A stretch of DNA of 40,452 nt from Rhodospirillaceae bacterium (GCA_002686255.1 NZAZ01000108.1:67336-107787); one strand, 5' to 3'. Shown: positions 18,803 to 27,159, counted from the stretch's first letter. Notes: generated by a model from the letters alone, not told the origin. Numbers and translations are program-made.

Positions 18803-19630
18803 TCAACGGACGCCTTCCATCGGCCCGGCCAGTAGCGCCGGGTCCAGGTGGGTGCCGAACAGGCTCATCCCCCAATGCAGGTGGGGGCCGGTCACGCGCC
18901 CGGTCTTGCCGACGGTGCCGATGGGCGTTCCCTTTTTTACCCGCTGGCCGTCGGCGACCAGGATATCGTCCATGTGCACATAGACCGATAACAGCCCGTG
19001 GCCATGGTCGATCATCACCGTCTTGCCGGTAAAGAACATGTCCGGGTGCGTCAGCGCCACCACCCCGTCGGCGGCGGCGGCGACGGCCGACCCCCGGGGC
19101 GCCGCCACGTCGACGCCGTTATGGGGGCGCCTCGGTCTGCCGTTGAGGATGCGGCGGCTGCCGAAACCGCCCGAGATCGGCCCTTGCGCCGGCCAAGCGA
19201 AACCCGACGTGAAATCGGCCCGGTCGGAATCGCGGGAGCGGACGCCGGCGATCTTGGCGTTGTCGGCCTTGATCCGCTTCAGGTCTTCGGGCGACGGCGT
19301 TACCTGGCGGTCGGGCAGGCCGTCGATCCGCTGCTCAGGGTAGTCCCGGCGGGCCACGCTTAGGGACTTATCAGTGCTCGACCCGTCGGGGTGGACGACG
19401 CGAAGTCTCGTGGCGGCCTTGGAGTCGCGGCCGAACCCGATCAGGAACACGCCCCCGGCGGACACCCGGACGGACCGGCCGTCGATGAAGACCTTGGCCC
19501 CTGGCTCGGTGGTGCCGATCACCAGCCCGCCCTGGATCCAGGGCCCGTCGAGGGAAAGGCTACCGGCGGCGGCGACGCCCGGCAGCCAGCAGGCCAGGAA
19601 CACGCTCAGGACCCCCCAGCGCCTCGCCAT
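18803..19630 (-). CDS. M23 family (LytM-type) peptidase, exported
   Basis: Probable envelope peptidoglycan endopeptidase or an amidase activator. A signal peptide covers about residues 1-22 (VLSVFLACWLPGVAAAGS). The C-terminal LytM domain has zinc-binding residues H170 and D174 in RPHNGVDVAAP, H219 in YVHMDD, and H250/H252 in GPHLHWGMS, so all ligands for catalysis are present. Length is 275 residues. The start at 19630 overlaps the xseA stop (TGATG), so the two genes are translationally coupled even though their functions differ. Confidence 0.92.
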   Translation of the reverse strand: MARRWGVLSVFLACWLPGVAAAGSLSLDGPWIQGGLVIGTTEPGAKVFIDGRSVRVSAGGVFLIGFGRDSKAATRLRVVHPDGSSTDKSLSVARRDYPEQRIDGLPDRQVTPSPEDLKRIKADNAKIAGVRSRDSDRADFTSGFAWPAQGPISGGFGSRRILNGRPRRPHNGVDVAAPRGSAVAAAADGVVALTHPDMFFTGKTVMIDHGHGLLSVYVHMDDILVADGQRVKKGTPIGTVGKTGRVTGPHLHWGMSLFGTHLDPALLAGPMEGVR

Positions 19631-21111
19631 CAAAACAATTTCCTCTGGCGGGCGTCGCCGGCTTTGGCTTTCGGCTTGGGCGTGCCGGATTTCCGGGCCG
19701 GCGTTTTTCTTTTGCCGCCCTTGCCACCAGCCTCATCCACCGTTGCCTTGGCGACGCCGTCATGGAAGCCGAGCTTGACGCCTAAGCCGGGGCTGAGCTT
19801 GGCGACGGAATCGAGGGGTTGATCGGCGGCGTCGGAAACCAGCACAAACCCCCGCTCCAGGACCCGTTGATAAGAGAAGCTCTCCAACAGGGCGGCGGCC
19901 TTTTTCAGGGCCTGCCGGCGTTCGGTGAGGACCGCCTTGGCGGCCGCCTTCAGCGCCCGGGCCTCGCGCTTCAACAGGCCCTTGGCGTGGTTGACTTGCC
20001 GTTGCGGCTTCGGGATTTCGGCCGCCAGCCGGGCCAAATCCGCGCGCCGGCTTTCCATGCCGAAACCGAAGGCGTTGATCAGCCTGTCGGTCCAGTCGTC
20101 GAGCCGCTGCACCAGCTCTTCCGTCAGCCGGCTTAAATCGGGCAGGCCCCGGGCCAGGCCATCGAGGCGGGTGCGGCCGTCCTGCAATAGCCGTCCCGCG
20201 GCGCCGACCAGCCGTGCGCCCAAGTCTTCCACCAGGGCCAAAAGATCGGCCCGGACCGGCACTGCCATCTCGGCGGCCGCGCTCGGCGTCGGGGCGCGTT
20301 CATCGGCGGCGAAGTCGATCAGCGTGGTGTCGGTTTCGTGCCCGACCGCCGAAATCAGCGGGATGGCGCTTGCCGCCGCGGCGCGGACGACGATTTCCTC
20401 GTTGAAGGCCATCAGGTCCTCGAGGCTGCCGCCGCCCCGGGCGACGATCAGCACGTCCGGCCGGGGAACCCTGTCCCTGGGGGAAATCCGGTTGAAGCCT
20501 TCGATGGCGGCGGCGATCTCGGCCGCCGCCTTGTCGCCCTGTACCGTCACCGGCCATAACAGCACGCGGCGGGAAAAGCGGTCGTCGAGCCGGTGCAGGA
20601 TGTCGCGGATCACGGCCCCGGTTTCCGACGTAACGACGCCGATGACGTCGGGCAGGAACGGCAACGGCTTCTTGGCCCCGGGATCGAACAGGCCCTCCGC
20701 CGCCAGCTTCTTGCGCCGCTCCTCCAGGAGCTTCAGCAACGCCCCTTCGCCAGCCAGTTCCAGGGCGTCGACGACAAGCTGATAGCTGGAGCGCTGGCTG
20801 AAGGTAGAAAGCCTTCCCGTCGCCACCACCTCCATGCCGATTTCGAGATCAAGGCTCAGGCGCGCCGCGGTCTCGCGCCAGCACACCCCGTCCAGCACCG
20901 CGTCCTCGTCCTTGAGCGTCAGATACAGGTGCCCCGAGGCCGCCCGCGTGGACCGGGAAATCTCACCACGGACCCGGACCCGGGGGAAAGTCTCCTCGAC
21001 GGTGCGTTTCAGCAACGCCGAAATCTCTCCCACGGTCAGGATCGGCGGGTTTTGACCGGCATCAAGGCCCGAGCCTGAATCTTCGACAATGCTAGACGGA
21101 TGATCGCGCAT
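19630..21111 (-). CDS. xseA: Exodeoxyribonuclease VII large subunit (XseA)
   Basis: Large subunit of the single-strand-specific exonuclease VII. The N-terminal OB-fold runs from VRVRGEISRST to GVCWRETAARL. The catalytic core carries VARGGGSLEDLMAFNEE and AVGHETDTTLIDFAADERAPTPSAAAE. A long helical region follows, then a lysine-rich tail (GGKGGKRKTPARKS). The start at 21111 is an ATG; a GTG at 21135 is also in frame, and neither has a strong ribosome site. The gene is divergent from purD with only 48 bases between starts, where AGTAT(N5)ATACT forms a small inverted repeat at 21119-21133. The small subunit xseB is not in the window. Confidence 0.95.
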   Translation of the reverse strand: MRDHPSSIVEDSGSGLDAGQNPPILTVGEISALLKRTVEETFPRVRVRGEISRSTRAASGHLYLTLKDEDAVLDGVCWRETAARLSLDLEIGMEVVATGRLSTFSQRSSYQLVVDALELAGEGALLKLLEERRKKLAAEGLFDPGAKKPLPFLPDVIGVVTSETGAVIRDILHRLDDRFSRRVLLWPVTVQGDKAAAEIAAAIEGFNRISPRDRVPRPDVLIVARGGGSLEDLMAFNEEIVVRAAAASAIPLISAVGHETDTTLIDFAADERAPTPSAAAEMAVPVRADLLALVEDLGARLVGAAGRLLQDGRTRLDGLARGLPDLSRLTEELVQRLDDWTDRLINAFGFGMESRRADLARLAAEIPKPQRQVNHAKGLLKREARALKAAAKAVLTERRQALKKAAALLESFSYQRVLERGFVLVSDAADQPLDSVAKLSPGLGVKLGFHDGVAKATVDEAGGKGGKRKTPARKSGTPKPKAKAGDARQRKLF

Positions 21112-21159
21112 GATTACAGTATGTATGATACTCACGGGTTACAGAAGGAAGCGAAATCG

Positions 21160-22431
21160 ATGAAGGTTCTGGTGATCGGATCGGGTGGCCGCGAGCATTC
21201 CCTGTGCTGGGCGATCGCCAAATCCGACAAGTGCGACGAGCTTTACTGCGTGCCGGGCAACGCCGGCATCGATCAGGTCGCCATTACCATTCCGATCGCC
21301 GTCGACGACCTCGACGGCATCATGGATTTCGTCCACGACAACGGCGTCGAATTCGTCGTCGTCGGACCCGAAGGCCCCCTGGTGGCGGGGCTGGTGGACC
21401 GGCTGGAGGACGCCGGCATCAAGGCCTTCGGTCCCACCGCGCGGGCCGCCGAGCTGGAAGGCTCCAAGGGCCTGACCAAGGACCTGTGTGCCAAGTATTC
21501 GATCCCGACCGCCGATTACGCCCGCTTCGACGAACCCGACGCGGCCAAGGAATACATCCGCGTCCACGGCGCCCCCATCGTCGTCAAGGCCGACGGCCTG
21601 GCCGCCGGCAAGGGGGTGATCCTGTGCCGCAACGAAAACAAGGCCTATGCCGCCATCGACCACATCATGATCGAATCCGCCTTCGGCGAGGCCGGCGCCG
21701 AGGTGGTGATCGAGGAAATGCTGGTCGGCGAGGAGGCCAGCTTCTTCGCCCTGGTCGACGGCCAGACCGCAGTGGCGCTGGTCACGGCCCAGGACCACAA
21801 GGCGGTGTTCGACGGCGACGAAGGCCCCAACACCGGCGGCATGGGGGCCTATACCCCGGCGCCGGTGATCACCGGTGACATGGAAAGGCGGATCATGGAC
21901 GAAATCATCAACCCCACAATCCGGGGCGCGGCGACGGACGGCCGCCCCTACAAGGGTGTCCTCTACGCCGGGCTGATGATCACCGAAAATGGGCCGGAAC
22001 TGATCGAATACAACGTCCGGTTTGGCGATCCGGAATGCCAGCCGATGATGATGCGGCTCAAGTCCGACGCGCTTGAGATGCTGCTCGCCTGCGCCGAGGG
22101 CCGGCTCGACAAGATCACGCTCGATTGGCGCGATGACGCGGCGCTGACCGTGGTCATGGCCACCGACGGCTATCCCGGCGCCTACGGCAAAGGGTCCGAG
22201 ATCAAGGGCCTGGACAAGGCCGGCCGCCTCAAGGACGTTGAAATCTTCCACGCCGGCACCCGCGAAGACGATGGCAGGATCCTTGCCGACGGCGGCCGGG
22301 TGCTGAACGTGACGGCGCTGGGAAAGACCGTCCGTGACGCTCAGAAGCGCGCCTACAGGGCCGTCGGCCATATCGACTGGCCGGAAGGCTTCTGCCGCTC
22401 CGACATCGGCTGGCGGGCGGCCGGGCTCTGA
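21160..22431 (+). CDS. purD: Phosphoribosylamine-glycine ligase (PurD, GARS)
   Basis: ATP-grasp enzyme for the second step of purine synthesis. The N-terminus MKVLVIGSGGREHSLCWAIA is characteristic. VKADGLAAGKGVILC is the ATP-grasp loop, with GPNTGGMGAYTPAPV and YNVRFGDPECQ further on. The reading frame is open from 21100, but the start at 21160 has GAAGGAAG upstream and fits the family. Length is 423 residues. The DUF1244 gene follows on the same strand after 84 bases. Confidence 0.97.
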   Translation: MKVLVIGSGGREHSLCWAIAKSDKCDELYCVPGNAGIDQVAITIPIAVDDLDGIMDFVHDNGVEFVVVGPEGPLVAGLVDRLEDAGIKAFGPTARAAELEGSKGLTKDLCAKYSIPTADYARFDEPDAAKEYIRVHGAPIVVKADGLAAGKGVILCRNENKAYAAIDHIMIESAFGEAGAEVVIEEMLVGEEASFFALVDGQTAVALVTAQDHKAVFDGDEGPNTGGMGAYTPAPVITGDMERRIMDEIINPTIRGAATDGRPYKGVLYAGLMITENGPELIEYNVRFGDPECQPMMMRLKSDALEMLLACAEGRLDKITLDWRDDAALTVVMATDGYPGAYGKGSEIKGLDKAGRLKDVEIFHAGTREDDGRILADGGRVLNVTALGKTVRDAQKRAYRAVGHIDWPEGFCRSDIGWRAAGL

Positions 22432-22515
22432 CGTTTCCGATCCCGCCCTTTCATATGCCGCCGGGGCCGCTTATATAGTCGTCAACCGGAAATCACCGAA
22501 GAGCGGGAGGAAACC

Positions 22516-22836
22516 ATGGACGACGCCACACGCACCGAGCTCGAAGCGGCCGCCTTTCGCGGCCTGGTCGAGCACCTTCGCAAACGCACCGACGTCCAGA
22601 ACATCGACATCATGAACCTGGCCGGGTTCTGCCGGAACTGCCTTTCCAAATGGTACCGGGCGGCGGCCGGGGAAAAGGGCCTGGACATGACCTACGACGA
22701 AGCCCGCGAGATCGTCTACGGCATGCCCTACGGCGAGTGGAAGGACAAATACCAGACCGAATCGACCGGCCAGCAGAAGCAGTTGTTCGAGGACACCAAG
22801 CCGCTGCACGCCGACATCAGCGGCCACGCTAAATAA
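22516..22836 (+). CDS. DUF1244 family protein
   Basis: A 106-residue protein of the DUF1244 family, common in proteobacteria and of unknown function. The conserved core NLAGFCRNCLSKWYRAAA (residues 36-53) has a CX2C pair that could bind a metal or form a disulfide. The start has GGGAGGAAA upstream. The C-terminal part is charged and helical. Cotranscription with purD is possible but not shown. Confidence 0.9.
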   Translation: MDDATRTELEAAAFRGLVEHLRKRTDVQNIDIMNLAGFCRNCLSKWYRAAAGEKGLDMTYDEAREIVYGMPYGEWKDKYQTESTGQQKQLFEDTKPLHADISGHAK

Positions 22837-22847
22837 GCCGCCGCCGG

Positions 22848-22973
22848 CCGGTATTATGGAAAATTTCGGCCGGAATGTAGGCTTTTGTAGGCATTTATAG
22901 GCTTTTGTCTACATCCGGCATTATGGAAAATCTTGGCCGGAAAGTACGCAAAAGTACGCATTAGTACGCAAAG
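22848..22973. repeat. Two repeat blocks, each followed by a 10-bp-phased short array
   Basis: A 28-bp block starting CCGGYATTATGGAAAAT and ending GGCCGGAA occurs at 22848-22875 and again at 22915-22942, in the same direction, with four differences or fewer. After copy 1 the six-base core GTAGGC recurs at 22877, 22887 and (as ATAGGC) 22897, with GTCTAC at 22907, separated by TTTT, ATTT and TTTT. After copy 2 the core GTACGC recurs at 22944, 22954 and 22964, followed by AAAA, ATTA and AAAG. The period is exactly 10 bases in both. The region 22837-23257 has no gene that I can support. Confidence 0.85.
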
Positions 22974-23098
22974 GTCTGCTTTTTGAACCAAGAGGCGAGG
23001 ACGACCGCAGGCCGGACAGGGAAACAAAAACCCACGCGTGGCAAAGCGCCGCCACGACCTGTTGTTCCTATTCACTATGTCAAAGAACGATATTTCCA

Positions 23099-23137
23099 CG
23101 CGCCAAAAGCGCGCCATGTCCACGCACCAAAGGTGCG
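23099..23137. repeat. Pair of small hairpins with compensated stems
   Basis: Hairpin 1 pairs CGCGC (23099-23103) with GCGCG (23109-23113) around loop CAAAA. Hairpin 2 pairs CGCAC (23123-23127) with GTGCG (23133-23137) around loop CAAAG. The stems differ by a matched G-C to A-T change. Both are preceded by TCCA. A perfect palindrome CCACGCGTGG lies nearby at 23032-23041. No T-tract follows, so they are not typical terminators. Confidence 0.6.
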
Positions 23138-23257
23138 ATAGAACAAAAACAGAACATAATCGCTAAGGGTGAGGATGTCAAGGGGGGGATGGATAGAGGG
23201 CCAGTTCAACGCTTTCCTTGAGCTGCCCACGCGCGGGCTATCAGATCGATTGATCCG

Positions 23258-25864
23258 TCATCGTTCTCTTTCACGTCTTGGGATGTTTTGGGGCTGCGCA
23301 CACCATTTCCGCCACATTTCCCGATAGGCGGTCTCTACACTGCGGGCGTAGGCAGGCGCGTCGCAAAGGGGCGAGGACTCCAGGCGCTCCCGCAGGTCCG
23401 CCCTTAGCGTCCTCAGTCGCGCAAAATTCCCGGCCAAATCCCGCGCGCAGGCCACGTACGCCTCTGGCGTATCCACCACCAGATCCCCAAGACCCGCATG
23501 ATGTAGGATCGACCCTGACATTCTACTAATGAACGTCTCACCGGCGAGCGAAACCACCGGAACCCCCATCCACAACGCCTGAAACGTCGTCGTTGCCCCG
23601 TTGAACGGAAACGGGTCAAGCGCGATGTCCACCTCGCCGTAACGCTCGAGATGCTCCGCTAACGTATCGTGCGAAGTCGCGAACATGACGCGATCCCGCT
23701 CCATCCCGCAGGCCGCGAACCTTTCGACCACGCTATCGCGCAATGACGCCTGGTCGTACCAATTCTTGTACTTGAGCAGCAACCGCGAACTTGGGACGGA
23801 TTTCAGGATCTGCGCCCAAAGACGAATTACCTCTTCGTTCACCTTCGCCGGGTTGTTAAAGGATCCGAAGGTAACAAGCCCCGCCTGATCCGCTGGAAGC
23901 ACCTCTACGGTTGGCGTTTCCTCGATCGGCGGCCACTGGTAGAACACCGGCAACCGGTGGAGTTCCTCGGTGAACATCTCCTTAGTATCAGGAGAATGCA
24001 GGAAGTCGTCCGTCAGCCAGTAATCCATTTCCTCCAGGCCACTGGTCGCCCCGTCATGGAAACTCACTTGCACCGGCGCCGCCCGGTGGACGCAGACCAG
24101 GGGGCGGTTGTTGTCGAAACGGCCGGCCAGACATACCAACACGTCGATCCCGTCAGCACGCACCATCCTGGCCACTTCGGCATCCGTCTTTCCGGCGATG
24201 GGGTGCCAGTGGTCCACGCACGACTGGAACCGTTCCGTCATCGCGTCTGGACACGGAACATCGGCATAACAAAAGACCTCGAATTTCGTCCGGTCGTGAG
24301 AAGAGAGCAGAGGAAACACAACCGATCCAACCGGATGATTCCGGAAGTCCGACGACAGATACCCGACCCGAAACCGCTGGTCCGGGGTCGGATCGTTGGT
24401 AAAATCCTCCGCCGGGCGGGCGATGCCCTGCGAATGCTTCTCGGAGAAGCGCAAATGTTCAGTGAAGAGCTCCTCCGTAGAAAGTCCCGGAACGTTCAGC
24501 ATAACGTATAGAAGATTCCTTCCCGCCCCAGTGTAATCGGGCTTTATGGCTAGGGCCTTATGAAAGCTTGCCACGGCCTCATCCAGCCGCCCCTGGCCCT
24601 TGAGCGCATTGCCAAGGTTGCTGTGCGCCTCGGCGAAATCGGACTTGATGGCTAGGGCCTTGTGGTAACTGGCGACGGCCTCATCCAGCTTCCCCAGTTT
24701 CTTGAGCGCAATGCCAAGGTTGCTGTGCGCTTCGGCGTAATCGGGCTTGATGGCTAGGGCCTTGTGGTAACTGGCGACGGCCTCATCCAACCGTCCCAGT
24801 GTTTTGAGCGCAATGCCAAGGTTGCTGTGGGCCTCGGCGCAATCGGGCTTGATGGCCAGGGCCTTGTGAAAGCTTGCCACGGCCTCATCCAGCCGTCCCA
24901 GATCCTTGAGCGCATTGCCAAGATTGCTGTGCGCCCCAGCGTAATCGGGCTTGATGGCTAGGGCCTTGTGGCAACTGGCGACGGCCTCATCCAGCTTCCC
25001 CAGGTCTTTGAGCACGACGCCAAGATTGTTATGCACCTCGGCGTAATCGGGCTTTATGGCGAGGGCCTTGTGATAGCTTGCCATGGCCTCATCCAGTTTC
25101 CCCAGGTCCTGGAGCGCAGTGCCAAGGTTGTTATGCGCCTCGGCGTAATCGGGCTTGATGGCGAGGGCCTTATGATAGCTGGCGACGGCCTCATCCAGCT
25201 TCCCCAGGTCTTTGAGCACGACGCCAAGGTTGTTATGCGCCTCGGCGTAATCGGGTTTGATGGCTAGGGCCTTGTGATAGCTTGCCGCAGCCTCATCCAG
25301 CTTCCCCAGTTCCTTGAACGCAATGCCAAGGTTGTTGTGCGCTTCGGCGTAATCGGGCTTGATGGCTAGGGCCTTGTGGTAACTGGCGACGGCCTCATCC
25401 AACCGTCCCAGTGTTTTGAGCGCATTGCCAAGGTTGCTGTGCGCCTCGGCGAAATCGGGCTTGATGGCTAGGGCCTTGTGATAGCTTGCCGCAGCCTCAT
25501 CCAGCTTCCCCAGTTCTTTGAACGCAATGCCAAGATTGTAGTGCGCCTCGGCGTAATCGGGCTTGATGGCCAGGGCCTTCGTGATGAGATCAACGGCGGT
25601 GTCGTGTTTTCCCACTTGATGGGCAATAACACCAAGCAGATGCAGGGCGACAGGCTGATTGGGGTCGGCTTGTATTATCTGTTGATAGATGCTTTCAGCC
25701 TCAGGCAAGCGACCCGCAGCGTGGTGCTTCACGGCGAGGTCTATGGATTCTTGGATGGCCGGCGTCTGTTGCCCAGGGTAACGAATTGTAGCTTTTCCAA
25801 GCTTTGCATTGCTGGCCGCCTTTTTGGCTAATTTCTTTTGACGACGTTTTTCAGCCCTGTTCAT
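23258..25864 (-). CDS. TPR protein with O-GlcNAc-transferase-like (GT41) domain
   Basis: An 868-residue protein. Residues 1-30 are basic. Two diverged TPR motifs (about 43-94) precede ten near-identical 34-residue TPR units (95-434) and a partial one. The C-terminal part (about 450-850) is the SPINDLY/OGT-type domain: FRVGYLSSDFRNHPVGSV at residues 498-515, TFGSFNNPAKVNEEVI, SRLLLKYKNWYD with a candidate nucleotide-sugar lysine, and IALDPFPFNGATTTFQALWMGVPVVSLAG. The family transfers GlcNAc or another sugar to protein Ser/Thr, or glycosylates flagellin or adhesins in bacteria. The target here is unknown. It stands alone between repeat-rich intergenic regions, as expected for a horizontally gained gene. 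Confidence 0.9.
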   Translation of the reverse strand: MNRAEKRRQKKLAKKAASNAKLGKATIRYPGQQTPAIQESIDLAVKHHAAGRLPEAESIYQQIIQADPNQPVALHLLGVIAHQVGKHDTAVDLITKALAIKPDYAEAHYNLGIAFKELGKLDEAAASYHKALAIKPDFAEAHSNLGNALKTLGRLDEAVASYHKALAIKPDYAEAHNNLGIAFKELGKLDEAAASYHKALAIKPDYAEAHNNLGVVLKDLGKLDEAVASYHKALAIKPDYAEAHNNLGTALQDLGKLDEAMASYHKALAIKPDYAEVHNNLGVVLKDLGKLDEAVASCHKALAIKPDYAGAHSNLGNALKDLGRLDEAVASFHKALAIKPDCAEAHSNLGIALKTLGRLDEAVASYHKALAIKPDYAEAHSNLGIALKKLGKLDEAVASYHKALAIKSDFAEAHSNLGNALKGQGRLDEAVASFHKALAIKPDYTGAGRNLLYVMLNVPGLSTEELFTEHLRFSEKHSQGIARPAEDFTNDPTPDQRFRVGYLSSDFRNHPVGSVVFPLLSSHDRTKFEVFCYADVPCPDAMTERFQSCVDHWHPIAGKTDAEVARMVRADGIDVLVCLAGRFDNNRPLVCVHRAAPVQVSFHDGATSGLEEMDYWLTDDFLHSPDTKEMFTEELHRLPVFYQWPPIEETPTVEVLPADQAGLVTFGSFNNPAKVNEEVIRLWAQILKSVPSSRLLLKYKNWYDQASLRDSVVERFAACGMERDRVMFATSHDTLAEHLERYGEVDIALDPFPFNGATTTFQALWMGVPVVSLAGETFISRMSGSILHHAGLGDLVVDTPEAYVACARDLAGNFARLRTLRADLRERLESSPLCDAPAYARSVETAYREMWRKWCAQPQNIPRRERER
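24563..25582 (-). repeat. Ten tandem 102-bp repeats encoding TPR units
   Basis: Ten consecutive 102-bp units inside the glycosyltransferase gene each encode a 34-residue TPR beginning HKALAIKPD and ending LDEAVASY or a close variant. DNA identity between units is high over long runs, including the repeated phrase for KALAIKPDYAEAHNNLG. Such arrays gain and lose units by recombination or slippage, and short-read assemblies often miscount them. Confidence 0.93.
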
Positions 25865-25997
25865 ATTTGCTCACTTTCCCCGGCAAGCTCCAACTCGTAA
25901 CAACCCTAAACAGGTGCCCCGGCAATGAGAAGAGGGCGTCTTTCGCAACCATCTGGAGGCTGAAATCTAATGTTGGCCCTGGCCCACGGAACTTCCA

Positions 25998-26163
25998 CTA
26001 ATAGCTGAGGCTGTTGAACAACTATTTTTGAGCCGTTTGGACGCAAAATCAATTCGCAGGAGAACCCATTAACGCAACATTGTTTCACAGAAACAGCGCT
26101 CTCGATTCTATTGTTGCGCCAAGCCGATCACCTGCGGAGTTCTTCAACAGCCTCGGCTATTAG
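25998..26163. mobile_element. 166-bp MITE-like element with 25-bp terminal inverted repeats
   Basis: The left end 25998-26022 begins CTAATAGCTGAGGCTGTTGA. The right end 26139-26163 is its reverse complement with two mismatches in 25. The 116-bp interior has no reading frame that I can support. The element lies upstream of the glycosyltransferase gene and 22 bp from the tadA 3'-end fragment. The end sequence resembles insertion-sequence termini, but I cannot name the family. No transposase is in the window. Confidence 0.7.
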
Positions 26164-26184
26164 CGGACATGGGCAAGCGGCCCC

Positions 26185-26217
26185 CTGCCGCCCCCTAGCG
26201 CCTGTCCTTGAAGAAGT
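26185..26217. repeat. Direct repeat, left copy (33 bp shared with the tadA 3' end)
   Basis: These 33 bases, starting CTGCCGCCCCCTAGCG, are identical to 31068-31100, which spans the stop codon of intact tadA. The two copies have the same orientation and are 4,883 bp apart. After one mismatch another 17 bases match. They bracket the PEBP, nitrile hydratase and MBL genes. Confidence 0.85.
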
Positions 26218-26270
26218 TTTTCAGCAGCGCCGCCGCTTCCGTCTCGCTGAGGCCGCCGACATTACGCTTG
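26195..26270 (-). pseudogene. 3'-end fragment of a tadA-like gene
   Basis: Read on the minus strand, this encodes KRNVGGLSETEAAALLKNFF followed by KDRR and TAG, close to the C-terminus of the intact TadA (PEVIGGLDETRAAALLKDFF, then KDRR). The upstream part, including the catalytic HAE and PCxxC motifs, is missing. The sequence differs from tadA by a cluster of substitutions after base 26235, so it is either a diverged duplicate or the end of a different tadA allele. Confidence 0.8.
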
Positions 26271-26301
26271 CAGGAAAAAAAGATGTTTGCTCTTGCAGCG
26301 G

Positions 26302-26330
26302 GGTCCTAATGGGTGACCCCATATAGGACC
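26302..26330. repeat. Nested inverted repeat (hairpin)
   Basis: GGTCCTA (26302-26308) pairs with TAGGACC (26324-26330), and inside it ATGGG pairs with CCCAT around loop TGAC, leaving one bulged base. It has no following T-tract. The rest of 26331-26417 shows nothing I can name. The gene-free stretch 25865-26417 thus holds the MITE-like element, the tadA fragment and this hairpin. Confidence 0.6.
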
Positions 26331-26417
26331 ATACATCGTTGCCGGGCTGGCGTTACCGGCTTTTTCAACCCCTTGAATTGTCTTTAAGGACAGTTTAGGG
26401 GAAATTGCCGAGGCCGC

Positions 26418-26918
26418 TTAACGCTTGTAGAGGCCCATAAGAGAGCTTTTCGCGATGGTGTTGAAGTTGAGATAGAACCCCACCACCGCCGCCGACGTGT
26501 CGGCTGTCACCGGCAGTCCCTCCAACCCCACGGCATGGATGGTGAAAATATAGCGATGCGGGTGATCACCTTCCGGTGGGCAGGGGCCACCGTATCCGGG
26601 CGGGCCGAAATCGGTGCGAACCTGCAAAGCGCCGCCGGGCGGATTTCCGCTCTCGCTCCCGGCGCCCGGTTCCAACTCACGCGCATCGGCGGGAATGTTG
26701 ACCAAGACCCAATGCCAGAAACCACTGCCCGTCGGAGCGTCGGGATCGTAACAGGTGAGAGCGAAGCTCTTGGTGCCGTCCGGCGGATCAGTCCATGCCA
26801 AGTGCGGAGATACATTGCCGCCGGAACACCCGAAACCGTAAGATTCAGAAAGGATATGATCACTGCCGAGGTAATCCCCGTCATTGAAACTATTGCTGGT
26901 TAAAACAAAATCGGACAT
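26418..26918 (-). CDS. YbhB/YbcL family PEBP-like protein (Raf kinase inhibitor-like)
   Basis: Phosphatidylethanolamine-binding-protein fold, bacterial YbhB/YbcL class, 166 residues. The ligand-site motif is CYDPDAPTGSGFWHWVLVNIP (residues 56-76), followed by DFGPPGYGGPCPPEGDHPHRY, both typical of the family. No signal peptide is seen, so it is probably cytoplasmic. The biochemical role of bacterial members is poorly known. It is divergent from the nitrile hydratase cluster, with 241 bases between starts in which I see no clear operator or riboswitch. Confidence 0.93.
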   Translation of the reverse strand: MSDFVLTSNSFNDGDYLGSDHILSESYGFGCSGGNVSPHLAWTDPPDGTKSFALTCYDPDAPTGSGFWHWVLVNIPADARELEPGAGSESGNPPGGALQVRTDFGPPGYGGPCPPEGDHPHRYIFTIHAVGLEGLPVTADTSAAVVGFYLNFNTIAKSSLMGLYKR

Positions 26919-27159
26919 GGAGAAATTTCCCTATCGGTGTGTAGGCTGAAACATAACGCAATCCACTACCCAAGACCATGATTCCGCGCCAGCCTTTAGG
27001 AACGGGGAAATCATTGGCCGCGCACCAGCCTCACGGCGGCGTCCCCGTGGCCCGCCATTGTTAGAACTTGCCGGTGCGTTGAGGTTACGGCATAGTTCCG
27101 GCGATTCAGAAGCATTGTTTGTCGCCGCCTTGGCGCCCAAGGATCGGAGGGGAGACGCT

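Noticed and set aside
21139..22371. 410-residue open frame antisense to purD
   Set aside because: Shadow of purD; repetitive Gly/Val/Asp/His composition and no recognisable domain.
22876..22973. CRISPR array
   Set aside because: The repeated cores are 6-7 bp and the spacers 3-5 bp, far too short; there are no cas genes.
22854..23123. 89-residue minus-strand frame in the intergenic region
   Set aside because: Its C-terminal part is only a translation of the tandem arrays (CVLMRTFAYFP, KPINAYKSLHS), and the start has no ribosome site.
24563..25582. CRISPR or intergenic satellite
   Set aside because: The 102-bp period equals 34 codons of an open TPR reading frame, so it is coding repeat DNA.
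26111..26326. 71-residue plus-strand frame, and a similar phrase in a frame near 31.05 kb
   Set aside because: Both contain CRPLAPVLEEVFQQRRR, but this is the antisense of the tadA C-terminus at its two copies, not a gene family.
26919..27159. Metal or cobalamin riboswitch upstream of the nitrile hydratase genes
   Set aside because: I looked for a conserved aptamer such as the B12 box or NiCo element and saw none.
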